From Acinetobacter tianfuensis (GTDB taxonomy: Bacteria > Pseudomonadota > Gammaproteobacteria > Pseudomonadales > Moraxellaceae), in NCBI RefSeq assembly GCF_003611465.1, contig NZ_RAXV01000008.1:1-64000 (forward strand): a stretch of DNA of 64,000 nucleotides, written 5' to 3'. How positions within the stretch are numbered: position 1 is the stretch's first letter; the number at the start of each line of letters is the position of its first letter. Below the pieces are notes generated by a model. It did not search any database. It saw nothing but the letters and a program-made list of their open reading frames with translations, and was not told the origin of the DNA. Below, one piece after another: positions 44,582 to 53,480 of this stretch. Both the position numbers and the translations under genes were made by a program.

Positions 44582-45511
44582 ATGAGTATTTTAGTTATCG
44601 CTGAGCACGACAACAAAGCATTAAATGCTGCTACTTTAAACGTTGTTGCTGCAGCTCAAAAAATCGGTGGTGATATCACTGTATTAGTTGCTGGTTCTGG
44701 CGCTCAAGCCGTTGCTGACCAAGCTGCTAAAGTTGCTGGCGTAAGCAAAGTATTGCTTGCTGACGATGCTGCTTATGCAAATCAATTGGCTGAAAACGTT
44801 GCTAAGCTAGTTGCGTCTTTAAGCGGTTATACACACATTCTTGCTGCGTCTACAACAACGGGCAAAAACGTGCTTCCACGTGCTGCTGCGCTTCTTGATG
44901 TAAGCATGATTACTGACATCATTGCTGTTGAAGGTCCAAAAACTTTCAAACGTCCTATCTATGCAGGTAACGCGATTGCAACTGTAGAATCTGGTGAATC
45001 AGTTGTTGTTGCAACTGTTCGCGGTACTGCATTTGACGCTGTTGCAAACGACGGCGGTTCGGCTGCAGTTGAAGCTGCTGCTTCTACTGGTGATGCTGGC
45101 ATTTCTAAGTTTGTTTCAGAAGAAATCGTGAAGTCTGAACGTCCTGAACTTACAGCTGCTCGCATTGTCGTATCTGGCGGCCGCGGTGTTGGTTCTGGTG
45201 AGAACTATCATACAGTACTTGATCCACTTGCTGACAAGCTTGGTGCTGCTCAGGGTGCTTCACGTGCTGCGGTTGATGCTGGCTTCGTTCCAAACGATAT
45301 GCAAGTTGGTCAAACTGGTAAGATCGTTGCTCCTGAATTGTATATCGCTGTAGGTATCTCTGGTGCGATTCAGCACTTGGCAGGTATGAAAGAATCTAAA
45401 GTGATCGTTGCGATCAACAAAGATGAAGAAGCGCCAATTAATGCAGTAGCTGATTACTGGTTAGTCGGTGACTTAAATACTGTAGTTCCAGAATTAGTAT
45501 CTAAAATCTAA
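44582..45511 (+). CDS. etfA: Electron transfer flavoprotein alpha subunit
   Basis: This 309-residue FAD-binding subunit has an N-terminal alpha/beta domain and the C-terminal FAD motif: SGGRGVGSGENYHTVLDPLA, GASRAAVDAGFVPNDMQVGQTGKIVAPELYIAVGISGAIQH and VAINKDEEAPI. These are diagnostic for EtfA. It completes an etfBA operon. The quinone oxidoreductase partner gene (etfD-type) is not in this window. A large terminator hairpin follows. Confidence 0.97.
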   Translation: MSILVIAEHDNKALNAATLNVVAAAQKIGGDITVLVAGSGAQAVADQAAKVAGVSKVLLADDAAYANQLAENVAKLVASLSGYTHILAASTTTGKNVLPRAAALLDVSMITDIIAVEGPKTFKRPIYAGNAIATVESGESVVVATVRGTAFDAVANDGGSAAVEAAASTGDAGISKFVSEEIVKSERPELTAARIVVSGGRGVGSGENYHTVLDPLADKLGAAQGASRAAVDAGFVPNDMQVGQTGKIVAPELYIAVGISGAIQHLAGMKESKVIVAINKDEEAPINAVADYWLVGDLNTVVPELVSKI

Positions 45512-45527
45512 TTACTGAACACAGTTC

Positions 45528-45586
45528 AAACACCCTCAAAAGAGCAGCTGCAGTGATGTATGCTGTTTCTTGGGGGTGTTTTTTTA
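45528..45586 (+). terminator. Terminator of etfBA
   Basis: AACACCCTCAAAAGA pairs with TCTTGGGGGTGTT-type sequence around a long internal loop with its own small stem, followed by seven T. Confidence 0.8.
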
Positions 45587-46299
45587 TGCCTGAAAAAAAG
45601 TGCATGCTTACTTTTTTGGGGATTTTTAATATTTATATCAATTATAGATTTTTAGTTTAGAGACCTGTTTTGAATCTAATTTTTAGCGCAAGGTTTTTAA
45701 GCGCAGAGAGATTGACCTACTAGGCATAATTTTGCTGATAGCGTCAGTTATTTTGTATTTTATCTGCATATTTTACTTTATTTGATGAAACGGCTTACAA
45801 AAGCTCTATAAACGGCTGTTCTATTATTTTTGTATGTATCAATTGAGCTGTCAGATGATCAGGCGCTGTTTTAGCAGCAGTCTTTGAGTGCGGCTCTATT
45901 TGCTGAAATGGCCAACAATTTATTTCCGGTCTTTATTGATGTATTTGATTGCACAGCCTGTATTTATACGTTTGTCAAATATCTGTATCCGAATTTATCT
46001 TACAGCTTTAAATGATGTGTATGTCAGCATTGGCCTTAGCATGAACTTTGGGTGTTTTTGCAGGGCGGGACGCAATTAAAAATAAGATGGAGCAGCCTGC
46101 AGCATTATTGCAGAACACTGCTGAGCATCATGTGCTGGAAGATGTGCACGAGCTTCTGTGAATGTGAGAGATAAGATTAGGCATCTTGGGGCTTAAACCT
46201 TAGCCAACGCAAGCGGCATGCGCTTCAAAATGCGCTGCAGAGCAGTTGTTTAAATACTGAAAGTCAGACACTTTGAGTGATGAAAATCCAATGAAAGAT

Positions 46300-46325
46300 G
46301 AGCCTCTGGAACAGGAGGCTTTTTC
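46300..46325 (+). terminator. Isolated terminator with no gene upstream
   Basis: GAGCCTC, TGGAACA loop, GAGGCTTTTTC lies about 200 bases upstream of gyrA. No intact gene ends before it on the plus strand. Confidence 0.65.
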
Positions 46326-46528
46326 GCAGGTTTTAGTAAATAATCTGTTGAAAATATATACCAAAATTCATGGTTATAGATCGTAATCTTTGAAGCAAAA
46401 ACCAGTGCTTTTATGCTATACTGCAGGACTGAATTTTTTAATATTGGTTCATATTTTGTGAACTGATTTTTAGCTGATTTTACGATATAAATGCGGGCAG
46501 AATTCTGCTTGTATAACAAGGAGTATGC

Positions 46529-49519
46529 ATGAGCGTATCGGAAATTAGACCGATTGCCATTGAGGATGAACTTAAAAGCTCATATCTCGATTATGCCATG
46601 AGCGTGATTGTTTCACGTGCATTGCCAGATGTGCGAGATGGTTTAAAACCTGTTCATCGTCGTGTGCTTTTCGCAATGCACGAATTGGGCAATGATTACA
46701 ACAAAGCATACAAAAAGTCTGCCCGTGTAGTCGGTGATGTTATCGGTAAATATCACCCGCATGGTGATTTTGCTGTATACGAAACGATTGTCCGTATGGC
46801 GCAGGATTTTAGTCTTCGCTACCAGTTGGTAGACGGTCAGGGTAACTTTGGCTCTGTAGACGGCGACAGCGCTGCTGCGATGCGTTATACCGAAGTCCGC
46901 ATGCGTAAGCTGACCCATGAGCTTTTGGCTGATCTTGAAAAAGATACAGTTGAATGGGAAGACAACTACGACGGTTCTGAGCGTATTCCTCAAGTTATGC
47001 CGACACGTGTGCCTAACTTGCTGATTAACGGTGTGACCGGTATTGCAGTGGGTATGGCGACCAATATGGCGCCGCATAACATGACTGAAGTGGTCAATGC
47101 ATGTTTAGCTTATGCCAATAATCCGCAGATCAGCATTGAGGGCTTGATGGAACATATCTCTGGTCCAGATTTCCCTACAGGCGGTATCATTTACGGTAAA
47201 TCAGGCATTGTTGATGCTTACCGTACAGGTAAAGGCCGCTTGCATATCCGCGGTAAATATCACTTCGAAGAAGATCAGAAAACTGGCCGTACAACCATCG
47301 TATTCACTGAAATTCCTTATCAAGTGAATAAAGCAAAAACGATTGAACGTATTGCTGAGCTGGTGAAAGAGAAAAAGCTGGAAGGTATTTCTGAGCTTCG
47401 TGATGAGTCTGATAAAGACGGCATGCGTATCGCGATTGACTTAAAACGCGGTGAAAATGCAGAAGTGATTGTGAACAATTTGTTCCAAAATACTCAATTA
47501 GAGAATTCTTTCAGCATCAATATGGTGTGTTTGGATAATGGTCAGCCTAAGCTGATGAATCTAAAAGACATCATTGCGGCATTTATTCGTCACCGTCAAG
47601 AGGTGGTTACACGCCGCACGATGTACGAGTTGCGCAAGGCGCGTGAACGAGGCCATATCTTAGAAGGTCTGACTGTTGCGCTTGCGAATATTGATGCAAT
47701 TATTGAGACGATTAAAACCTCTGCAAACCCAAGCGAGGCGCGTGAGCGTTTACAAGCGGGCGAGTGGGCTGGCGGCGGTGTTCTTGCATTGCTTGAAAAA
47801 GCAGGCGCTGTATCTGTACGTCCAGACGAAATTGAAGGCGAAGATCCGAGCCGTCCATTTGGTTTGACTGGTGAAATCTACCGTTTGTCTCCAACGCAAG
47901 TGGGCGCGATCTTAGAACTTCGTTTACACCGTTTGACAGGTCTTGAACAAGACAAACTGCAAGCTGAATATACTGAAATTTTGGCTCAAATTGCTGAATA
48001 TACTGCTATTTTAAATGACTTCAACTTGTTGATGAATGTGATTAAAGAAGAACTTGCTTTAATCTTGCAGCAGTATGGCGATGCGCGTAAAACTTCAATT
48101 GTGGAATCTCGTATTGATTTCTCACGTGAAGATTTAATTCCTGAAGAGCAAATGGTGCTGACTGTTTCTCAGTCAGGCTATGCGAAAACTCAGCCGCTTT
48201 CTGATTATGCGGCGCAGCGCCGCGGCGGCCGCGGTAAATCTGCAACATCGATGAAAGAAGATGATTACATTCAGCATCTGATTGTGACATCAAGCCATGC
48301 AACCGTGCTTTGCTTTACCAACGTCGGTAAGGTTTACCGCTTGCGTGTGTTTGAAGTACCTCAAGCATCCCGCGGTGCAAAAGGCCGTCCAATGGTGAAT
48401 TTATTGCCGCTGGATGATAACGAAACAATTACAGCGATCTTGCCTGTAATCGATGCGCCGAAGAAATTCAAAGAGCGTTTAGCTGATTTCCGTACGTTTG
48501 TGAAAGCCAATAAAACACAGTTACAGCAAAATGAAATCATTGCAAATCATTATGATGCCCTAGAAGCTGCTTTTGCAGAGATTGCAGATGGTGATGATCT
48601 TACTGATGCATTGCGCGTTCAATTGAAAGAATTGGGTGTAGAGCTTTCTGCAACGGATTTGGACGATGAAATTGTTGCTGAGTTCGCAGAGCTTGCTGAA
48701 AACTTACGTAAGAATTTCTACGTATTCATGGCAACTGAATTCGGTACGATTAAACGTGTTGAATTAGATCAGTTCTCAAATGTGCGTTCAAATGGCTTAC
48801 GTGCGCTTGAATTGGTGGAAGGCGATACCTTAATTGGTGTGGCGATCACCGACGGCGAGCAGCAAATTATGCTGTTCTCGAATGAAGGTAAAGCCATCCG
48901 TTTTGCTGAAACTGATGTTCGGGCAATGGGCCGTTCTGCTAAAGGTGTACGCGGTATGCGCGTGACTATTGGCGCTGCTCAATCTGAAGAAGCAGAAGAA
49001 GCAGATGTAGATTCTGATGATGAAGATACAGATGCAAACTTCTTGAGCCGTATCGTATCATTGGTGGTTGTACCTGAAACAGGTGAAGTACTGTGTGCTT
49101 CTGCAAACGGTTATGGTAAACGTACACCAGTGGATGACTTCCCGACGAAGAAGCGCGGCGGTAAAGGCGTAATTGCAATTAAAACCTCTGACCGTAACGG
49201 TGAGCTGGTTGGTGCTGTTGCAATTGATGCATCTAAAGAGTTGATGCTGATTTCTGATGGCGGCACGCTCGTGCGGACCCGCGCTTCTGAAGTTGCTCAA
49301 ACTGGCCGTAATGCACAAGGTGTCCGTTTGATCCGTTTAGGTGAAAATGAAACACTGGTGGGTGTTGAAGCGATTGAAGCAGTTGAAGAAGACGAGTTTT
49401 TAGAAGATGAAACATTGGCAGCAGAAGCTGTGAATGCCTCAGACGAAGAAAATGTTATTGAAACTGAAGAACGTGAATCTGATCTTGAATCTGATCTGAA
49501 CGAAACAGAAGAAGACTAA
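46529..49519 (+). CDS. gyrA: DNA gyrase subunit A with Phe81 in the quinolone-resistance region
   Basis: GyrA breaks and rejoins DNA through its active-site tyrosine in [11 protein letters not shown] and, with GyrB, introduces negative supercoils. The 996-residue protein has the winged-helix/tower domains (1-520), the GyrA-box region QRRGGRGK and a six-bladed C-terminal pinwheel. Residue 81, equivalent to E. coli Ser83, is Phe (codon TTT at 46769-46771). This position is the main fluoroquinolone-resistance site, and wild type is Ser in Acinetobacter. Residue 85 (E. coli Asp87) is Glu. The C-terminal domain contains an insert of about 80-88 residues (about 642-730) relative to E. coli, plus an acidic loop and an acidic tail, accounting for the extra length. 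AAGGAG precedes the ATG. Confidence 0.97.
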   Translation: MSVSEIRPIAIEDELKSSYLDYAMSVIVSRALPDVRDGLKPVHRRVLFAMHELGNDYNKAYKKSARVVGDVIGKYHPHGDFAVYETIVRMAQDFSLRYQLVDGQGNFGSVDGDSAAAMRYTEVRMRKLTHELLADLEKDTVEWEDNYDGSERIPQVMPTRVPNLLINGVTGIAVGMATNMAPHNMTEVVNACLAYANNPQISIEGLMEHISGPDFPTGGIIYGKSGIVDAYRTGKGRLHIRGKYHFEEDQKTGRTTIVFTEIPYQVNKAKTIERIAELVKEKKLEGISELRDESDKDGMRIAIDLKRGENAEVIVNNLFQNTQLENSFSINMVCLDNGQPKLMNLKDIIAAFIRHRQEVVTRRTMYELRKARERGHILEGLTVALANIDAIIETIKTSANPSEARERLQAGEWAGGGVLALLEKAGAVSVRPDEIEGEDPSRPFGLTGEIYRLSPTQVGAILELRLHRLTGLEQDKLQAEYTEILAQIAEYTAILNDFNLLMNVIKEELALILQQYGDARKTSIVESRIDFSREDLIPEEQMVLTVSQSGYAKTQPLSDYAAQRRGGRGKSATSMKEDDYIQHLIVTSSHATVLCFTNVGKVYRLRVFEVPQASRGAKGRPMVNLLPLDDNETITAILPVIDAPKKFKERLADFRTFVKANKTQLQQNEIIANHYDALEAAFAEIADGDDLTDALRVQLKELGVELSATDLDDEIVAEFAELAENLRKNFYVFMATEFGTIKRVELDQFSNVRSNGLRALELVEGDTLIGVAITDGEQQIMLFSNEGKAIRFAETDVRAMGRSAKGVRGMRVTIGAAQSEEAEEADVDSDDEDTDANFLSRIVSLVVVPETGEVLCASANGYGKRTPVDDFPTKKRGGKGVIAIKTSDRNGELVGAVAIDASKELMLISDGGTLVRTRASEVAQTGRNAQGVRLIRLGENETLVGVEAIEAVEEDEFLEDETLAAEAVNASDEENVIETEERESDLESDLNETEED

Positions 49520-49532
49520 GCTTCAGCTGTAT

Positions 49533-49561
49533 AAAAAAGGGCGCTTCGGCGTCCTTTTTTA
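49533..49561 (+). terminator. Terminator of gyrA
   Basis: AAAAAAGGGCGC, TTCG tetraloop, GCGTCCTTTTTT, 13 bases after the stop; the UUCG loop makes it very stable. Confidence 0.92.
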
Positions 49562-49598
49562 TCTATATAGACGTTAGCTTGATACGGAAAAATTGAAC

Positions 49599-50021
49599 AT
49601 GAAAATGAAATACGCAGTGATTGCTTCAATAGTCGCTTTGGCAGGATGTTCGGGTACGCAGCTGCCAGATCCGAGCGAACAGCAGACACAAGCTGCGCAG
49701 CAAGCTTATGATGATTTGCGTTTGCAAAAGTTTGATGATCTTATGGTGCACTTAGAACCTGAACTACAGGATTATTTCAAAAATAATGAGCGTGAGCTGC
49801 ATAAGTTTTCGCGCAATTTACCGAAAGCCGATTATCGTACACGTAAAATTGTTGCGAAAAATCAGCAAGAAGATAGCACAAAGCTAAGCAAGTATACAGT
49901 GACTTATGAATATGGCTATGAGAAAAACTTAGTGCAATATGATGTCAGCTTTGATAAAGCGGGCGGCAGCAGTAAAATTCGTGATTTAAATGTATCTGTA
50001 TTTGGTGAGTCAATCAAATAA
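49599..50021 (+). CDS. Small lipoprotein of unknown function
   Basis: This protein of about 140 residues has a lipoprotein signal (MKMKYAVIASIVALAGC, lipidation Cys at 17, residue +2 Ser, so outer-membrane sorting is expected). The mature part is Gln-rich, then a helix (AYDDLRLQKFDDLMVHLEPELQ) and a beta-rich end (KYTVTYEYGYEKNLVQYDV). It resembles small DUF4019/DUF3887-type lipoproteins, but the family is not certain. ATG 49599 is chosen over an in-frame TTG two codons upstream. It lies between the gyrA terminator and a shared terminator, so it is transcribed alone. Confidence 0.72.
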   Translation: MKMKYAVIASIVALAGCSGTQLPDPSEQQTQAAQQAYDDLRLQKFDDLMVHLEPELQDYFKNNERELHKFSRNLPKADYRTRKIVAKNQQEDSTKLSKYTVTYEYGYEKNLVQYDVSFDKAGGSSKIRDLNVSVFGESIK

Positions 50022-50070
50022 GATGGTGTGAATGTGATTTATATATATCACAGCAGTTAAGTGAAGCTTT

Positions 50071-50096
50071 AAAAGGATGCTTAGGCATCCTTTTTT
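50071..50096. terminator. Bidirectional intrinsic terminator
   Basis: AAAAGGATGC, TTAG loop, GCATCCTTTTTT at the end of the lipoprotein gene; it overlaps the 3' end of the convergent ABC permease. Confidence 0.85.
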
Positions 50097-51193
50097 ATGC
50101 TGTTCACTTTCAGTTTTAAGCGGTAATAGGCAATGCCAAAACAGCATAAACCGAAAATAAATAAATACAGCAGTTTAGGCCAAACATAAGCGCTTGGAAC
50201 CCCCATTTGATTCAGCTGGATAAACATTTGAATCCCTTGGGTTGAGGGTAATGCAAGGGCTGCGATGTGCATCCATTCCGGCATTGCCGCTAAAGGCCAA
50301 GCTGCGCCAGATAATAAAAACAGCGGTATAGAAGTAAAGACAAAAACATGTCCAGTACGTTCCGGCATATCTAAAAATGAAGCGCAAAGCAATGCTAGGC
50401 TAATAATGCAGCCGATATAGATAGGTACACTGAACAGCATGCCCAAGAAGTTGCCGCCGCGGGGGTAGTCATACAGCCAAAAAGTAAATCCGAACAGGTA
50501 AAAACAGCCTAAACAGCCAATGGTTAAAATCGCTAAAAAAATACCAGCCATTTCAGCCCGCTGAGGCTGCCATCTTCGTTCACGATAACCTGCAATCAGC
50601 ATGCAGACTCCCAGTAAAACCGTTTGGTGGATAATCAGCGGCGCAACAGCAGGGAAGATATAGCTGCCATAGCCTGAAAGGGTATTAAATAAAGGGATTT
50701 GATGCACAGATATTGCGGGTGAAAAATGTGAAATGCTGCCAAATTTTTCTGCCTGTTCAGCAAGAGCATGTTCGATAGAAGAGGCAAGTCCTAAGCCAAT
50801 CTGTTTGGTTTTTAAAAAATTGGCTGCGCTGAGATACAAGCCAATGCCGCCAGTTTCACCGCGCCTGATGCTGTTGCTTAAATTTTCAGGCAGGAGCAGT
50901 ATGCCGTCGGCCTGCTGAGTTTCAATCATCTGTTCGGCTTCTGCAAAATTTCCAGTTATGGCTTTAATTTCAACATTCGGGCTTTTTGCAACTTGGCTGA
51001 TAATTGCAGCGCTCATTGCACTTTGTTCTTCATCCGCAATGACAATAGGCAAGGCTTCAGCTTGCTGTGACTGATAGGCGGTTGGATAGAAGAAGCTGTA
51101 TAAGAATACTGAAAGGATCAAAGTGGTTAAAATGGATGAATCGGCAGCAATATTTTTAAATGTTTGGCAGTAATGGCGCCAGAGCTGTTTCAT
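50081..51193 (-). CDS. ABC-2 type membrane permease (second of a pair)
   Basis: This 370-residue protein has one N-terminal helix (about 20-40), a periplasmic domain of about 130 residues containing a typical ABC-2 permease stretch (LPIVIADEEQSAMSAAIISQ), and five or six C-terminal helices. The last contain FLLSGAAWPLAAMPEWMHIAALALPSTQG, the family signature of the ABC2_membrane_3/YhhJ group. It overlaps the preceding permease by four bases (ATGA). With its partner, HlyD and TolC proteins it forms an export complex. No ATP-binding protein is encoded in the operon. Confidence 0.85.
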   Translation of the reverse strand: MKQLWRHYCQTFKNIAADSSILTTLILSVFLYSFFYPTAYQSQQAEALPIVIADEEQSAMSAAIISQVAKSPNVEIKAITGNFAEAEQMIETQQADGILLLPENLSNSIRRGETGGIGLYLSAANFLKTKQIGLGLASSIEHALAEQAEKFGSISHFSPAISVHQIPLFNTLSGYGSYIFPAVAPLIIHQTVLLGVCMLIAGYRERRWQPQRAEMAGIFLAILTIGCLGCFYLFGFTFWLYDYPRGGNFLGMLFSVPIYIGCIISLALLCASFLDMPERTGHVFVFTSIPLFLLSGAAWPLAAMPEWMHIAALALPSTQGIQMFIQLNQMGVPSAYVWPKLLYLFIFGLCCFGIAYYRLKLKVNSIKKDA

Positions 51194-52317
51194 AGGCTGG
51201 ACTCCCGGGCACGTTTAATAAGCAGTGCATAAGAGACTGCCAGCCAAATTGCAGCATAAAGGCATAGTGCAAGCAGAGGCTGCAGTGAAAATGCTATAGG
51301 GCTGCCAATCACCCATTGTTCTGTCTGTAATTTGGCATAGGGAGTATAAGGAATAATATTGGCCCAAAATTTGGTAAACAGCGGTGCGTTATTTAAAGGT
51401 AAAGTTACGCCTGCAAAACTGAGCGATGAGCCGCCATATACCGCAATAATGCCAAAAGTTTTGCTGAGGTTGCCTGTGGCTAAAACCAGTGCGCTGCTGA
51501 TAAAAGCATAAGCGCTATAAAAGATGAGTTGCGCCAGCATGATCAGCCAAACATGTCCGGCAGCAAACCAGCCGCGGACATCCATCAGCCAAAACATCCA
51601 TAACCATGTCCATAAGCTGAAAATAATGATATAGCACAAATTTTTAGACAGCAGTGCCTGCCAGATGCCTGATTGCAGCCAAGATTTTTCAGTCTGAAAT
51701 TTAAATTCCTGTCCGACTGAAAATGCGACGCAGCAGCAGAGCAATAAATGCAATATTGCCGGGATCATATAGGGTTCTAAATAAAACTCATAATTTAGAC
51801 CAGGGTTGTATAAGGCCGAGATTTTGACATGCGGTGAGGGTGCTTCCAAATAAGGCAGCCGGTTGTTTAAATAATCACGGCCCGTAAAATTGGCCAGAGC
51901 TTGCAAGGTGCTGCTGAGCATTGCAGAAGAAACGGTATTGCCTACACTGAAGTAGCTTTGATTGAAGGCGATACTGATTTCTGCATCTTTAGCCTGTACT
52001 AAACGCTGTTCTGCTCCAGCTGGAATATGTACATAGCCCCAAATTTTATTTTTATTCAGCAGCTGTTCAGCTTCAGCGGGCTGATCTGTAACTGCGGCAA
52101 TATGCAGTGTTTCGCTGGCAGACAGATAATGCTGAATATTGCTGCTGAGTGCGCTGCGGTCTTGGTCAATAATTGCAATAGGAAGATGTTCAGGTTTGCC
52201 TTTAGCAAACATGGAGGTGAATAGTAGGATGACCAGTAAAGGCGCAAGCACAGCAAGAAAGAAGTCCCATTTGTGCTTCAGCAGATAGTCGATTTCCCGC
52301 CATAGGCCCGCCGGCAT
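51190..52317 (-). CDS. ABC-2 type membrane permease (first of a pair)
   Basis: This 375-residue protein is similar in layout to the next gene: an N-terminal helix (about 17-35), a periplasmic domain with LPIAIIDQDRSALSSNIQHYL, and six C-terminal helices including SLSFAGVTLPLNNAPLFTKFWANIIPYTPY. This last segment is the counterpart of the signature in its paralogue. The two probably form a heterodimer. It starts three bases after the HlyD stop and is tightly coupled at both ends. Substrate unknown; related YhhJ/YbhS-type systems export drugs or other hydrophobic molecules. Confidence 0.85.
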   Translation of the reverse strand: MPAGLWREIDYLLKHKWDFFLAVLAPLLVILLFTSMFAKGKPEHLPIAIIDQDRSALSSNIQHYLSASETLHIAAVTDQPAEAEQLLNKNKIWGYVHIPAGAEQRLVQAKDAEISIAFNQSYFSVGNTVSSAMLSSTLQALANFTGRDYLNNRLPYLEAPSPHVKISALYNPGLNYEFYLEPYMIPAILHLLLCCCVAFSVGQEFKFQTEKSWLQSGIWQALLSKNLCYIIIFSLWTWLWMFWLMDVRGWFAAGHVWLIMLAQLIFYSAYAFISSALVLATGNLSKTFGIIAVYGGSSLSFAGVTLPLNNAPLFTKFWANIIPYTPYAKLQTEQWVIGSPIAFSLQPLLALCLYAAIWLAVSYALLIKRARESSL

Positions 52318-52319
52318 AG

Positions 52320-53462
52320 TTATTTGGCCTCTTGTATTTTAAACAAAACGCTCATGCCGGCTTTTAAGTCTGCAATAGGCCGCGCAGGGACAAGTTCAAC
52401 TTTGAAACTGCGGATGTCATAACCGCCAGTTTGCCGTGTGGTTTTAATGGTCGCAAATTCGCCTTCTGCGCTGATCTGCTGAATTTTAAAGTCTGCATTT
52501 AAATTCAGTGCTGGAATATAGCCTTTCATACTTTGAACTTGATAGACCGCCGCATATTGATCTTCACGGATATTCAGGCTGACATGCATGTCATGGTCAA
52601 CAATAATGCTGGCAACTGGTACACCCATGGCGACTAACTCAGACACTTTGCCGTAAGTCTTGGAAATGGTGCCGTCAATTGGCGAGAGCAGTTTAGTTTC
52701 TGCTTCTAAAGCATTGGCTTCTGCAACGGCTGCATTGGCAATATCGACTTGTGCATCTGCAGAGGATTTTTGCTGCGGCGTACTGCCGCGCTGAGCGCGG
52801 ACATATTGCTGATAAGCAGCTTCTGTCATGCTTGCGGAGGAGAGTGCTGCAGCATGCAGTTCATCACGGCGCTGGCGGGAAATAACCCCTTCTTTATATA
52901 AATTTGCACCGCGCTGATAGGTGGTTTGCGCTAAATCCTGCTGTGCTTTCATGGCGTGCCAATTGGCCTGCAGTGTTGCAATATTTTCAGTCTGTGAGCC
53001 GCGCTCAGCCGTGGACTGCATTGCAAGAGCAGATTGCAATGCGGCTAAAGCCTGCTGTTTTTTAGCATTCACTTCAGGGCTGAACAGCCGAACAATTTCT
53101 TGGCCTTTATGTACTTTTTGCCCTTCGCGCACATATATTTCTTCTATGCGGCTGGGTACTTTGGTTGCGATATGAATCGTTTCCGCTTCGACACGGCCTT
53201 GCAGCTCAATCTCTTTTGGCTGGTAGCTTTTCCATAGGCCAAAAGCAATTACGCTTAAAATAACGAAAATCAAGGCGAACAGAATCCATTTAAGAGCTGC
53301 CGGTTTTTTCTTTGTTTCAGCCGCGGCAATATCTGTCTGCTTGTCAGTATCAGCGGGCAGATCTGAAAATTTTTCAGTGTTTTGTATTGAATTTTCAGTA
53401 TTTTGCGCAGGTGCATCGGTACTGTTTTCTGAGCTCTGTTCATTTTGATGGTCTTGATTCAT
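52320..53462 (-). CDS. HlyD/EmrA-family periplasmic adaptor protein
   Basis: This 380-residue protein has a polar Gln/Asn/Thr-rich cytoplasmic start and one transmembrane helix (about 55-72, LKWILFALIFVILSVIAFGLW). A biotinyl-lipoyl half follows (VPSRIEEIYVREGQKVHKGQEIVRL), then a long alpha-helical hairpin (about 135-235), the second lipoyl half (LLSPIDGTISKTYGKVSELVAMG) and a beta-barrel end. It bridges inner-membrane transporter and TolC channel. GGGGAAAATAG precedes the ATG. It is the second gene of the operon, 18 bases after the TolC-family gene. Confidence 0.92.
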   Translation of the reverse strand: MNQDHQNEQSSENSTDAPAQNTENSIQNTEKFSDLPADTDKQTDIAAAETKKKPAALKWILFALIFVILSVIAFGLWKSYQPKEIELQGRVEAETIHIATKVPSRIEEIYVREGQKVHKGQEIVRLFSPEVNAKKQQALAALQSALAMQSTAERGSQTENIATLQANWHAMKAQQDLAQTTYQRGANLYKEGVISRQRRDELHAAALSSASMTEAAYQQYVRAQRGSTPQQKSSADAQVDIANAAVAEANALEAETKLLSPIDGTISKTYGKVSELVAMGVPVASIIVDHDMHVSLNIREDQYAAVYQVQSMKGYIPALNLNADFKIQQISAEGEFATIKTTRQTGGYDIRSFKVELVPARPIADLKAGMSVLFKIQEAK

Positions 53463-53480
53463 CTATTTTCCCCATCTGAA

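Larger units (their letters stand above)
45512..46528. other. About 1 kb without an intact gene upstream of gyrA
   Basis: The region holds the etfA terminator, then short interrupted open stretches on the plus strand. One is at 45902-46015, reading protein-like (AEMANNLFPVFIDVFD); another is at 46045-46159, ending in EDVHELL. They are in different frames and broken by stops. An isolated terminator follows at 46300-46325, then the gyrA promoter. It may be the remains of a decayed gene, but I cannot name one. Confidence 0.45.

Noticed and set aside
45888-46079. A 63-codon open frame upstream of gyrA as a gene
   Set aside because: No ribosome-binding site and no family-like pattern; adjacent frames look more protein-like but are interrupted, so only a decayed region is reported.
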